A program made the translations under genes and the position numbers. Of a stretch of 28,305 bases of DNA, positions 1 through 27,078 are shown in pieces; the first letter of the stretch is position 1, and each line of letters opens with the position of its first letter. The notes under the pieces are model-generated. The model was not told the origin of the DNA, ran no database searches, and saw only the letters and a program-made list of their open reading frames with translations. The DNA is from Prorocentrum cordatum. Taxonomy: Eukaryota; Sar; Dinophyceae; Prorocentrales; Prorocentraceae. The stretch covers positions 1 through 28,305 of the forward strand of contig CAUYUJ010010466.1 of the NCBI GenBank assembly GCA_963575745.1, written 5' to 3'.

Positions 1-574
1 CTCCCAAGCGCTCCCAAGCGCTCCCAAGCGATCCCAGGCGCTCCCAAGCGATCCTTGGCGCTCCCAGGCGCTCCCGAGCGCTCCGGAGCTCTCCCCGGCG
101 CCCGGGCGCGCTCCCCGGCGCTCCCAGGCAGTACCAGGCGGTCCAGGCGGCCACAGGCGCTCACAGGCGCTTCCCGAGCGCTCCCAGGCGCTCCGAAGCG
201 CTCCCAAGCGCTGCCAAGCGCTCCCAAGCGCTCCCAGGCGCTCCCAAGCGCTCCCAGGCGCTCCCAGGCGCTCCCAAACGCTCCCAGGCGCTCCCAGGCG
301 CTCCCCGGCGCCCGAGAGCGCGTCCGAGCGCTCCCAAGCGCTCGCAAGCGCTGCCAAGCGCTCCGAAGCGCTCCCAAGCTTGCGAGCGCCCGGGAGCACT
401 TGGCAGTTGCGAGGGGGCGCCAAGCCCGCCCCCTCGCGCTCCCCTTCCGCGCCGAACTTCGACAGCGCTCCCAAGCGCTCCCAGGCGCTCCCAAGCGCTC
501 CTAAGCGCTCCCAGGCGCTCCCCAAGCGCTCCCAGGCGCTCCAAAGCGCTCCCAAGCGCCCCACGCGCCCGCAG

Positions 575-620
<46 letters not shown>

Positions 621-1347
621 CCAAGCGCTCCCGAACGCTGCCAAGCGCTCCCAGGCGCTCCCGAGCGTTCCAAGCGCTGCCAAGCGATCTCAAGCGTTCC
701 CATGCGCTCCCAAGCGTTGCCAAGCGCTCCCAAGCGTTCCCAGGCGCTCCCGAGCGCTCCCAGGATTCCCAAGGGCTCCCAGGCGGTTCCAAGCGCTCCC
801 AAGCGCTCCTGGGCGTTCCCAAGCGCTGTCAGGCGCTGCCAGGCGTTCCAAGCGCTCCCAAGCATTCCCAGGCGCTCCTCGGCGCTGCAAAGCGCTCGCA
901 AGCGCTTTCAGGCGGGCGCTCCCGAGCGCTCCGGAGCTCTCCCCGGCGCCCTGGCGCGCTCCCCAGCGCTCCCAGGCAGTCCCAGGCGGTCCAACGGCCA
1001 CAGGCGCTCACAGGCGCTCCCCGAGCGCTCCCAGGCGCTCCGAAGCGCTCCCAAGCGCTGCCAAGCGCTCCCAAGCGCTCCCAGGCGCTCCCAAGCGCTC
1101 CCAGGCGCTCCCAGGCGCTCCCAAACGCTCCCAGGCGCTCCCAGGCGCTCCCCGGCGCCCGGGAGCGCGTCCGAGCGCTCCCAAGCGCTCGCAAGCGCTG
1201 CCAAGCGCTCCGAAGCGCTCCCAAGCTTGCGAGCGCCTGGGTATCGGGCCGGCGCACGCGCTGAGCTTCGGCTCGCCGCGCGCTCTTGGCCCCTGGGAGG
1301 ATAAACCTCACCTGGGAGCGCTCCCAGGCGCTCCCAAGCGCTCCCAA

Positions 1348-1393
<46 letters not shown>

Positions 1394-1397
1394 CCAA

Positions 1398-1433
<36 letters not shown>

Positions 1434-1507
1434 CCAAGCGCTTCCAGGCGCTGCCAAGCGCTCCCCGGCGCTCCCCGGCGCTCCCAAGCGCTCCCAAGCG
1501 TTTCCAC

Positions 1508-1543
<36 letters not shown>

Positions 1544-1730
1544 CCGAACGCTCCGGGGCGCTCTTCGGCGCCCGGGGGCGCCCCCCGGCGCTCCCAAGCG
1601 CTCCCAAGCGCTCCCAAGCGATCCCAGGCGCTCCCAAGCGATCCTTGGCGCTCCCAGGCGCTCCCGAGCGCTCCGGAGCTCTCCCCGGCGCCCGGGCGCG
1701 CTCCCCGGCGCTCCCAGGCAGTGCCAGGCG
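1..1730. repeat. GC-rich decanucleotide minisatellite with higher-order copies
   Basis: The unit is about GCGCTCCCAA / GCGCTCCCAG, repeated head to tail for about 1.7 kb with point variants and an interruption at about 1237-1310. Because the unit is 10 bp and has no stop, all frames stay open and give Ala-Leu-Pro-Ser-Ala-Pro-Lys-Arg-Ser-Gln type peptides; I do not regard these as proteins. Positions 1-132 are identical to 1591-1722, an offset of 1590 bp or exactly 159 units, and the block near 301-391 recurs near 1148-1241. The array therefore grew by duplication of blocks as well as by single-unit slippage. Confidence 0.95.
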
Positions 1731-1890
1731 CCCAGACATCCGAAGGTATTGGTTTTTTCATAGCTGCGAAATGTCTTGGTTTTTGTGGATTGTCTTGGTT
1801 TTTGTTCCAGATTGTGCGATGTCTTGGTTTTTGTCAGATGTCTTGGTTTTTTGTTAGATGTCTTGGTTTTTTGTCAAACGTCTTGGTTGT
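1731..1890 (+). repeat. GTCTTGGTTTTT array, left copy
   Basis: Six or more imperfect copies of ATGTCTTGGTTTTTTGT lie in tandem with unit lengths of about 18-34 bp. The array begins with CCCAGACATCCGA directly at the end of the decamer minisatellite. A second short array of the same motif lies at 27570-27665, followed there by GATGTCTGGG, the reverse complement of the left border word CCCAGACATC. Confidence 0.85.
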
Positions 1891-2030
1891 TCTAACAAGT
1901 ATCACAACAGGCCGTAGAAACTCTGCTTCTTCTGCAAATACAATACACGCGCTCGATACACAAATAAAGGAGACACAACAACACATGTTGAGTGTTCGTA
2001 AGCATGTCATTGTATAACGCACATAAATCT

Positions 2031-2880
2031 TCCATGATAAATTCGAGAATTGAATGATGAAACCATCTGTTTGACTGGTATTATGAAGGCCGTGGCAGGG
2101 AAATATACATAGTCGAATAGCACGTGTTCTTATCACGCACGCGCGCGCACTCGCGCGCGCCCTGGCGCGTGCACGACAACAACATATCTGCAATGCCCAT
2201 CTTAAGTTCGAAAACTCAATGGTGAAAATCAATTGTTTCATTCGTATTCTGGTGACCTCAACATGGAATGCTCGATCCTCAAACACAACGCTTTCCTTGT
2301 CGCGCGCGCGCTCAACACAAAAAAACAAAAGGCGCCATATGAAAAAATCAAAGGTGACACGCGCCACCCTGAAAAATGAATGGTGGAAACAAGCTGTTTC
2401 ACTAGTACTTCCAATGCCTCCATCACGCTGTTTCCATATATTGCCCGCGCGCCGGCGCGCGCGCGCGATAAGGGAAACATGCTGTTTCAACATGTAAAAT
2501 TCCAGGCTGAGGCCCTCAGAATACGAGTGAAACAATTGGTTTTCACCATTCAGTTTTCGAAATTAAGATGTGCATTCTTTATTGTTTGTTATAGCGCGCG
2601 CGCCAGGGCGCGCGCGAGATAAGGAAAATACGCTGCGTCACAATATAGAACTCCATGTTGCCTGGGGTGGACACTGCGCGCGATACGAAAAGCGTTGTGC
2701 TTCACACTTTCGCGTTAGGCTACATGTTGTTTGATAGTGTGAACTGTGCAACGTATTGTTTGTTCGTATATGCGAGTGCGAAATTGGTGTTCACCCTTTA
2801 GTTTTCGGGGTGGCACGTGTAATATTTTTTGTTGTTGTTCATATGACGTCGCGCGTGCAAAAAGAATATGCAATATTATG
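2031..2880. repeat. Cluster of about six related modules, direct and inverted, bordered by (GC)n
   Basis: Modules of about 110-190 bp contain a GCGCGC tract next to GATAAGGAAA or its complement, and a core like GAATGGTGAAAACCAATTGT. Copies near 2031-2150, 2152-2310 and 2362-2465 share one orientation. Copies near 2455-2616, 2617-2690 and 2680-2860 are inverted. Arms 2152-2310 and 2455-2616 form an imperfect inverted repeat of about 160 bp. No convincing coding frame is present. Confidence 0.75.
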
Positions 2881-2906
2881 TTGGGGCCGACTGCAGTCGA
2901 CACACG

Positions 2907-2919
2907 TACATATATATAT

Positions 2920-2968
<49 letters not shown>

Positions 2969-3010
2969 CCGATATACATCTATATATATATGTAATGGTA
3001 TATATGATAT
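2907..3010. repeat. TA-rich microsatellite
   Basis: This is a (TA)n tract with CATA and CGATA interruptions. No gene is visible between it and about 3350. Confidence 0.9.
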
Positions 3011-3356
3011 CATGTTGAAGTCAGATATACAAGTGGAAAAATATGCGTTCACAGTTCAATAGCCGAGATCTATCGCATATTGGTCACATGTGTACTGATG
3101 TGTACATACACTGTGTACAAGAACGCGATTATAAGGTTCACACGCCTGCGGCTCACCCATGGCCAGTGTATATTTGCCGTGGACTGTCTGGGGCGAATTG
3201 GCCCCAAGGGGGAGAGGAGGGATGGGTGGGAAGAGGAAAGTGAGGAGGGAAAGGTGGAGGAGGGGGGATGAGGAGCGCCTCGAGCGCGGCGCGCGCGCTG
3301 CGCACGCTGGCTCTGGCCCACACCGGGCTCCAGGGCGCGCCAGCGCGCGCCTGCGC

Positions 3357-20031
<16,675 letters not shown>

Positions 20032-20280
20032 TCCACCCTCCCGACCCGAGCACAAATTCGAGAGGAGGGAGGATCCGGTATCACCGTAAAGGAAGAGAGA
20101 ATGATGAAACAATCGGCGGGGGGGTGACGGAAGGAGGGGTGACGGAAGGAGCTCCAGATGAGGGTGATATCTTCGAGGGCAGTGATCGAGTGATCAGACC
20201 TCCTCTCGATAGTAAGGGAGCCCTCGAGGGGCTCATCGGCCATGTTTCTCGGCCATTCTGAAGGGTGGGCGCCTGAACAT

Positions 20281-20500
20281 TTCAACGCCCCTTGTCCCAG
20301 TCAGAGACGGGCCCGCGGATGGGGGGTACCCCCCCATATGCGCGGGCCCGTCTCTGACCCTGGAGCCTTTTCTTCGTTTGGGGGCCCGAGGCCATGCCCA
20401 GAGCCCGAGGCCGTCTCTGACCCTGGTGCCCTTCCTCGTTCGGCCGAGGCCATGCGAAGGCCGACGTTTCGGACCGATCGGTCCTAGTTTGCTGGCGCGC
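20281..20500. repeat. GC-rich foldback and direct repeat
   Basis: Arms 20302-20317 and 20341-20356 (CAGAGACGGGCCCGCG) are a perfect 16-bp inverted repeat. The 23-base loop contains its own palindrome (ATGGGGGG-ta-CCCCCCCAT). The word CGTCTCTGACCCTGG recurs at 20349 and 20411, followed by related CGTT(C/T)GG...GAGGCCATGC sequence. Confidence 0.85.
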
Positions 20501-20649
20501 GACGTGCGCGACGTTACAGCTCGAGCAAGGCGAGGAGGGGCTCGCCGTGCATCGCTCGAAATAAGCGACGCGTTCTCGAGAATTGCACGTCTCCTCCTCA
20601 TACCCTTCTTCAGTCGTCTTCCTCCGCCACATTACCCCCCTCTTCTTCT

Positions 20650-20757
20650 TCATCCTCCTCCTCCTCCTCCTCGTCCTCCTCCTCCTCCTCCTCCTCCTCC
20701 TCCTCCTCATCATCATCATCATCATCATCATCCATCATCATCATCATCATCTCCTCC
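20650..20757. repeat. TCC then ATC microsatellite
   Basis: (TCC)n followed by (ATC)n, downstream of the gene. Confidence 0.9.
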
Positions 20758-20789
20758 TTCCAAGTTTAGTGTACCTCCACGCGTAGTGT

Positions 20790-21420
20790 TTACACGCCCT
20801 GGTTGCAAGTACCCTCCCAGCTTGATTGTCTGAGGAGGGCGTGGCACTCAGCTGGTGGAGCATCATCTCGCCCGCCCGATCCCCATCCAACCATTCCCGC
20901 CCGACCCCCTGACGCTCCTTCCTTCACCTCCCGTACTGGTGCAGGCATCCTTGCAGAATGCTCTGCACTGAGTTCGTTAATGGTGCTACGTGGGTCGTCC
21001 CGAATACGCTCGCGTGGGCACTCCAAGTGTTGCTGATCACCCATCCCCAGTTCTACTAACGAGGGGCGAGAAGGGATGCCAGTGGACATACGCACATCAT
21101 ATTATGGAGGCGTGGAGTGGAGGAGCCAATTCTGTTTTTGAGAGGGGTCCCAGGGTCAACAACGTTTGGTGACACCTCCCTGGGAGCTGGGGGCCTCTAT
21201 ACCTCGCATGGAGGAGGGGGGAGAGACATCATTGAACACCTCGCCACATCCATCATCAAATGCAATCATGCTGCATCTTGAAGATGTGTGCTGTTCCAAT
21301 GCGTACCTGTGCATCCTTGCTTTTGCTGACCAGGTGGGGACAAGTTCCAGCTAGGGGAGTTCAAGGAACTTGCATCGTCACTGCGCGCATCCTGGGGCCA
21401 TCGACGCTAGAACTGATAGG
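20790..21420. other. Unique sequence without a supported gene
   Basis: Non-repetitive DNA. A minus-strand frame (21095 to 20790) of about 100 codons has ordinary composition, including ECPRERIRDDPRSTINELSA, but no second exon, splice signal or family match was seen. Overlapping plus-strand frames are no better. I leave it uncalled. Confidence 0.4.
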
Positions 21421-21428
21421 ATACCATG

Positions 21429-21570
21429 GTTTCAAACAATAAGTTGTGGCTGTTCACTTGAAGCGTTCGGTTTCAAACAATACGTTGTGGTTGTTCACTT
21501 CAAGCGTTCGGTTTCACTGGGTTTGTCCGTAAGCGTTTCGGTTTCAAACGATACGTTGTCGTTGTTCACA
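21429..21570 (+). repeat. Tandem 41-bp repeat, three copies
   Basis: GGTTTCAAACAATACGTTGT followed by GGTTGTTCACTTCAAGCGTTC. Copies start at 21429 and 21470, with a diverged third near 21540. Confidence 0.85.
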
Positions 21571-21619
21571 CATGTCAGCCCGCGCCGCTGCAGCCCTGCT
21601 CTCCACCGACGCTGGAGGT

Positions 21620-21740
21620 GGAGGGGGTCGCGCGGGCGCTGGAGGCAGTGCTGGTCGCGCTCCTGGTGTGGGCGCTGGAGGCAGTGCGCGTCGCGCTCCT
21701 GGTGTGGGCGCTGGAGGCAGTGGGGGTGGCGATCCTGGTA
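21620..21740 (+). repeat. 36-bp GC-rich minisatellite
   Basis: Three copies of GCGCTGGAGGCAGTG plus a TCGCGCTCCTGGTGTGG variant. The unit is divisible by three, so frames stay open (LEAVxVALLVWA on one, Gly/Ala-rich on another). Not called as protein. Confidence 0.85.
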
Positions 21741-22100
21741 CTGCAGGCCAGGGCACGTCGGCGGTTGAACCACAGGGCCCTGGTCCGAGGGATGTGGTTT
21801 GTATACGAGTGTATGTATGTATGTATGTGTGTATGTATGTCTGTATACACATATATGTATATACGTATACATGATTATGTATATAAATATATATCTATAT
21901 ATATACACATGTATGTATGTACAAATGTATGTACATACATCTATACATACGTGTGCGTATACACATGTAAACCTGTTTGTAGGAAGGGACGGTAAGGTGA
22001 CCTTCCCCTCGAATGAGGTTTTAAATCCCGTCTAGATCCCGTCTGTCAGGGCCCTGTGTTTGAACCGCCGAAGCAACGGATCTGGCCTCCGAGAGTACGT
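21738..22100. repeat. Foldback element enclosing a GTAT microsatellite
   Basis: Arms 21759-21782 and 22047-22070 match at 22 of 24 (CGGCGGTT.AA.CACAGGGCCCTG). Weaker complementarity extends outward (GTACT...GGCCAG) and inward. Between them lies about 160 bp of TGTA/TATA repeat and a unique stretch. Confidence 0.8.
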
Positions 22101-22409
22101 GGTGGACAGGTACCGCCGTGGCCTCTGGACGGCCACTGACGTGTGCATTCTAGCACACCACGTCACTCATGCAGGCCAGCCCCGTGGAGTATAGCATCTT
22201 CCATCCCCCACCTCCCTCTTTTTATTTTCTCTCTCTCTCTCTCTCTCTATCTCTTTATGTTCTCCCTGTCTCCTCCCTCATCGCTGTCCTCCACTCATCC
22301 CCCCTCTCCCCTGCGCACTTCCTTTTCACCCCTCCCCTTGCATTTGGAAGATGCGAACACCCCAGCGGTTTTGCAGGGGGCACTGGCCTTGAAGACTTAG
22401 CCCGCGCTC

Positions 22410-24298
22410 CGGGTCGTGGGCGCTATGCTGAGCACATTAGGCATGCACTGGGTGAGAGACGTGCTGCATCATTTTACACGTGTGCCGTTCCCATGTGGAG
22501 CAAACATACGGAATCGAGATACTTGAATAAAGATTTCCCCATCAGCTTACCACGCGAGAGGTTTTTCGAGCTGCTGGAGCAACGTCCTGCAGATTTCAAC
22601 ACTGTTGATATTAATGATTTGCCTGGGACGCATGCTTCGCACCCTGTTGTTTTAGAAAGAGGACACGCAGACACCGTTCCTCTCACGCTATACTCAGACG
22701 GAGTTCCGTTCTCGAAAACAGATTCATTTATTTGCTGGTATTGGAGTTCGGCTGTGGATCCCAACAGAAAACGACATTTGATTTGCACTGTTAAAACATC
22801 TGACCTTTGCCAGTGCTCGTGCAAAGGGTGGTGCACGATGCAAGTAATACAAAAGGTGATCGCCTGGTCATTCTCGGCGCTCGCCGCTGGCGCGTTTCCG
22901 TCCCTGGACCACAACCAAAAGCCTTTTTCCCAAGAGCTTCGCGAGCTCCACCGCGGCCTCCCCTTCGGGAAATATGGCGCTCTCGTGGAGTATCGCGCAG
23001 ACTTGTTAGAATATGTTTCTTGTTTCGGTTTTACAAATTGGACGCACGTTCAGCGCGCATGTTTTGTTGCAACGCATCCCGCGCTGATATGTTTAATTTT
23101 GCCCGCACGTTGGCCCTCTGCCCTTGGCGCCCCCGCCAGCGTAGCGATTTTAATGATGACCTCGGGGCGTGCGTGACCAAAAGGTACGTGCAAAGTCGTG
23201 CCCAGCTGCGCAGGCTTCTAAGGTGCATGGAGCTTTCGCGCAAATATGGTGGTTTTGCGCTGGTAAGGCCGTTTCCAGAACTTCATTTGCCCGTGGGGTG
23301 GATCGTCATTTGCGACGAAAACCTACTTGATTGGCACGCCCTCGTGGGCACAGGTGGGTCCATTGGCGTGGATATGCCAGGCTGGCTCACGTTTTTCAAC
23401 GCTGCAAACACTTCCAACATTAAATTCTGGAGCCCGCTGTTCACCATCAGAGGGTTTAGTGTCGATTGTCTTCACCTCGATTGTATGCACGTTTCGACCT
23501 CGGCATCAGCCAATATGTTGCTGGTGAGGTCATGCTGAAACTAATTGACGCAAATTTTGCGCAATCTGCTGAAGAACGGGGGCCCGCACGCATGCCGAGT
23601 TCGCAACCTACCTGCTCCTCTCACTTCTGAGATCCTCTGGTCATTGCTCCTCATCCGACGTACTGCCCTCGATCTCCATTCCCATTATCGTCAAAAGGCG
23701 TGCTTGGGGGCCCCCATCACCCACTGTGGAGCGGCGGCGGGTCGATAACATGGTTCATTTGCGCAGGCGCCTCAAGGCGCATTATAGAATGCGCCGTATG
23801 CCGCGTGGCAAGCATTCAATAATCAACCGTTTAAAGTACAACCAGCTAAATGCTGGCGGCGTGTGCCCCCGCCTGAAGGCGAAGGCTGCACAAACGCGGA
23901 GACTGATGCCTTTCATTCGGATTTTAGCGGATGAGAATTGGCGCTTTCTCGGCGCAGGCCATCGGCACCTTCGCCGCGTAGTTTCGGCGCTCGTGGATAT
24001 GGAAGTCGTCATGAAACGGTCGCCCCGCATAATGCCGCCAGTTGCTCTCTCACAGCTCCAGAACCACATCGTGACAGCTCTGCGCGAGTGGAAGGCGTGG
24101 GGCGGCCACGAAACGTATAAGTTTCACGCGGCCTGGGACCTTGCCAAAAGAGCAAGTACCCAGGGCAACCCCCTTTTTTATTGGACATATGCGGACGAGC
24201 AGGAGAACCGAGTCATGGGGACAGCTGCGAAAAGCGTGCACGCGGGACCAACATTCTACGTTACACTGTTGCAAAAGATCTTGCCCGAGGCGCGCTGA
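22410..24298 (+). pseudogene. Transposase-like gene of a repetitive dinoflagellate family, three frameshifts
   Basis: Intronless coding sequence in four collinear pieces: 22410 to about 23062 (RGRYAEHIRHALGERR, VPLTLYSDGVPFSKTDSF, SDLCQCSCKGWC), about 23063-23491 (CCNASRADMFNFARTLALCP), about 23495-23580 (FDLGISQYVAGEVMLKLI) and 23585-24298 (YADEQENRVMGTAAKSVH, stop TGA). Each break is explained by one missing base in a T4, T3 or G5 run. I recognise the family from dinoflagellate genomes. Acidic residues in YSDGVPF, the DCMHVFDLG region and YADEQENR could be a DDE-type triad like that of Tnp2/CACTA or KDZ transposases (inference). The true start is unclear: the same frame is open back to ATG 22169 inside a CT repeat. 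No terminal inverted repeats were proven. Confidence 0.7.
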
Positions 24299-24523
24299 TC
24301 GCAGTGCGCCTCTGGTGGGGAAGATCTTGAGCACGTGTACGCGTGTAATGTTTGCGTCGCGTGCGGGCTCTTCAAGTCTGTTCCCTTGGCGCGTCACCTC
24401 CTGTTCGTGACAAAAGAAAATTACTGTGCACCGCATGTGCTCAACAAGGAAAGGGGTTTGCAACGACAGCGGGGCTACTTGACTGCCAAACGCACTTATC
24501 GAATCACGACGCACACAAACTAA
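24299..24523 (+). other. Cys-rich reading-frame extension after the TGA
   Basis: The frame of the preceding pseudogene continues past its TGA for 74 codons to TAA. It contains EDLEHVYACNVCVACG and a basic C-terminus (GYLTAKRTYRITTHTN). It could be read-through sequence, a decayed part of the element, or chance. A run of 12 A follows at about 24600-24611. Confidence 0.35.
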
Positions 24524-25154
24524 TGACGATATGTGCAATACAGAAGCACATCAAACAAACAACAATGCTTATGTGCAAAACGAAACACAACACCAACACA
24601 AAAAAAAAAAACAGTTGAATAAGAGATTGCGCTGCTTGTCAGAAGAGATTGTTTGTTTTGCCGACTCCTCCTCTACCTCGTCCCCTCCAGCGCCCCCATT
24701 CGATCCACCTCTCCCACCCACCCCGCCACCTCTTCCACCCCCGCGACCTGGATGGTCGACGGGTTGGCTGCTGCTGGCCACCCTCGAGGGGCGCGCGTGC
24801 CATTTGCGACGTGAGCATTGCCCTGGCATGGCATTTCCTGGCGGTGAGAAGACATTGCGCTGTTGTTCGCATTCCTGGGGGCAGGGGAGGGTAAATGTAG
24901 CCCACAATGGATGAGCGGAGATTGCGTTGATTTGTTGTTCGTCGGGCGCCGGCTGCGGGGCAGCCAGGTGCTTGAGGCCAGCATGAGCGAATTCTGAGCG
25001 CTGCAGATTTTCTACGGATGAGAAAAAAGATGGGAGACGAGATTGCGTTGTTCTTTGTTTTTGCTCTGTCGGTCTGGAGCGCCCGAGCGGCTTCCAGGCG
25101 GCCCCTGCGGTGAGGCAGCTGCGCTGCGTGGCCATCGATTTTACTTGTTGCTTC

Positions 25155-25245
25155 TACGAGTTAGATGAGAAGAGGAGGAGGAGGAGGAGGAGGGAGGGGG
25201 AGGGAAGCGGGAATGTGGGAGAGGAGGAGGGAAGCGGGGGACAAT
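25155..25245. repeat. AGG purine-rich microsatellite
   Basis: (AGG)n with GGGAAGCGG words, repeated twice. Confidence 0.8.
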
Positions 25246-25458
25246 AGATGAGAAGACATTGCGTTGTTCGCTGCTCTGGCACCGAAGTGGCTGCAACGCA
25301 GGCGCAGGCTGCTGCGCAACGGTGAACGGTTGAAGCCCATCGCCCAATCCGAGTTTAGAAGGGGTGAGGGTGTGTAGCGGAGAAAGGAGTGAAGGACTGT
25401 GAGGGGAAATTGGATGAGAATACATTGCGTTGTTTGTTGCTCGTACCCACACATCGGG

Positions 25459-26055
25459 TGTCTCGAAAAAATTGAGACGACAATATTTCATGATTGTCTG
25501 ATTTTTGTTGGTGTGGGACTTCACGTGCAGGCCCTCGGGACCGTCAAATAACAATTCGAAAGATCGAGACGCCTGATGTGTGGAGGGCACAGGGGGCCTA
25601 TGGCCTCCTGGCCCAGGCGGCGCCCATCGCGGGCTCACGGACTCCGTGGAGAGCACTTTATGTACCGTTTCACAACGTTTCACTCGCAACTATTGTGTTG
25701 CTGCTGCCCTGGCAGAGATTGCTGGGATCGCCACTACGGTGCGCTTGAACGATTTCATCAACAATTTCCATGCGTGGTCGCTGTTTTGGTCCCCTGGGGG
25801 AAAGGGACAGGGGCATAGTATTCAGACGGGGTAATGATAAGAGATTGCGTTGTCGGCTGGCCCCGCCGGAACGGGCGCCTGTTTTTTTCCAGTCAGGCTG
25901 CTGCTTTCTCTAGCCAACTTAACGTTCCGAAGAGGAGCAGAGATTGCGTGATTGTTGTTTTGCGTCAGGCGCGCATGCAGCCCACGTGGCTGCATCACCA
26001 CGCACGCGGTGAGCATATTGGAAACCCAGACATCCGACGTCTCAATTTTTTCGAG
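25459..26055. repeat. Perfect 19-bp inverted pair about 560 bp apart
   Basis: GTCTCGAAAAAATTGAGAC at 25459-25477 recurs as its reverse complement at about 26037-26055. Both are bordered on the outer or inner side by a CC(A/C)ACATC-like word (CCCACACATCGG; CCCAGACATCCGAC). Related fragments occur at 25567 and 26188. Confidence 0.75.
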
Positions 26056-26256
26056 ACGTGGGCCCCCGACCTCCCGACCACTTCCCTGGGACTAGTTTTT
26101 CATCCCGAGTGGTTTTTTGACGGTCCCGACGCCCAGCGAGGGCCCCGAGAGGCCAAAAACTATGTAACACCTCTGTTTTTTTTTTTTCGAGACGCTCAAT
26201 GTCTGGGAATACTTACAGCGTCGCCACCGCGCGTTATGCATGTCCATCCTTCCTGA
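25834..26256 (+). CDS. Hypothetical open frame containing two motif copies
   Basis: 140 codons from ATGATAAGAGATTGCGTT. It holds two copies of the dispersed motif in one frame (MIRDCVVGW and RSRDCVIVV) and one arm of the 19-bp inverted pair (RRLNFFETW). No known domain; composition is mixed. It may be only a chance frame through repeats. Confidence 0.2.
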   Translation: MIRDCVVGWPRRNGRLFFSSQAAAFSSQLNVPKRSRDCVIVVLRQARMQPTWLHHHARGEHIGNPDIRRLNFFETWAPDLPTTSLGLVFHPEWFFDGPDAQRGPREAKNYVTPLFFFFRDAQCLGILTASPPRVMHVHPS

Positions 26257-26900
26257 GGGTGATATTGGGAAAACCAGGGAGGGAAAAGGGAGGAATTCAA
26301 GGCAGAAGGAGGACAAGTAGGGGAGGTGATGAATAGAAATTGCGTTGTTTGTTTTGTTGCGTGCACGGCGCCGCATTCGACAATTCCATGTCGAATTTCC
26401 CGATGACTACGGAGAAGGATCCGAACATACTTGGCGAATAGAGGTGGACACAGATTGCGTTATTGTGTGTTTTCGGTGGCGGGGAAGACCACCGCCGCCA
26501 ACCCTTCTGCTCGACTTCCGCTTTGCAGGTGTTTCCCTGGCAACGATTGCAAGGATAATTGGAAAATGGATCGGGAACCGTGTGATAATAATGTAGCACC
26601 GTAAATAACAACGCCAACACATACATGAACACAAACACACTGCCATACATTTAACATATACGTACGCATACAGTTGTATTCATGTGTATATATACAAATA
26701 TGATGTGTGTTCCACCACCCTTATGTTTCACCACCGTGGGCTGTTTCACCGCCCTGCTGATTTGGGGTCGCGTTTCTTCTCAGGCCACGGGCCCCTGGCG
26801 GCGCCGGCTGCAGGCCTTTGACATTTCCGAGAACGGTGCCCCTGCACGTTCCCGTCCGAGAGCGGTGCCCTACACACTTGCGTGCTACAGTGCAAAACTG

Positions 26901-26903
<3 letters not shown>

Positions 26904-26960
<57 letters not shown>

Positions 26961-26963
26961 CAG

Positions 26964-27031
<68 letters not shown>

Positions 27032-27078
27032 AAAAAAACAGAAAAGAGAGAGAGAGAGAGAGAGAGAAAGAAAGAGCG
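26904..27078. repeat. GA microsatellite, interrupted
   Basis: Three (GA)n blocks separated by AACACAGAAAA and an A12-CAGAAAA segment; the interruptions are similar to each other. Confidence 0.95.

Noticed and set aside
55-2017. Long Ala/Pro/Arg/Ser open frames on both strands in the first 1.7 kb
   Set aside because: They are translations of a stop-free 10-bp repeat and are open in all frames.
22330-22360. Possible relict spliced leader (GCATTTGGAAG) before the transposase-like gene
   Set aside because: It is too different from the conserved dinoflagellate leader ending TTTTGGCTCAAG; I found no good leader copy anywhere in the window.
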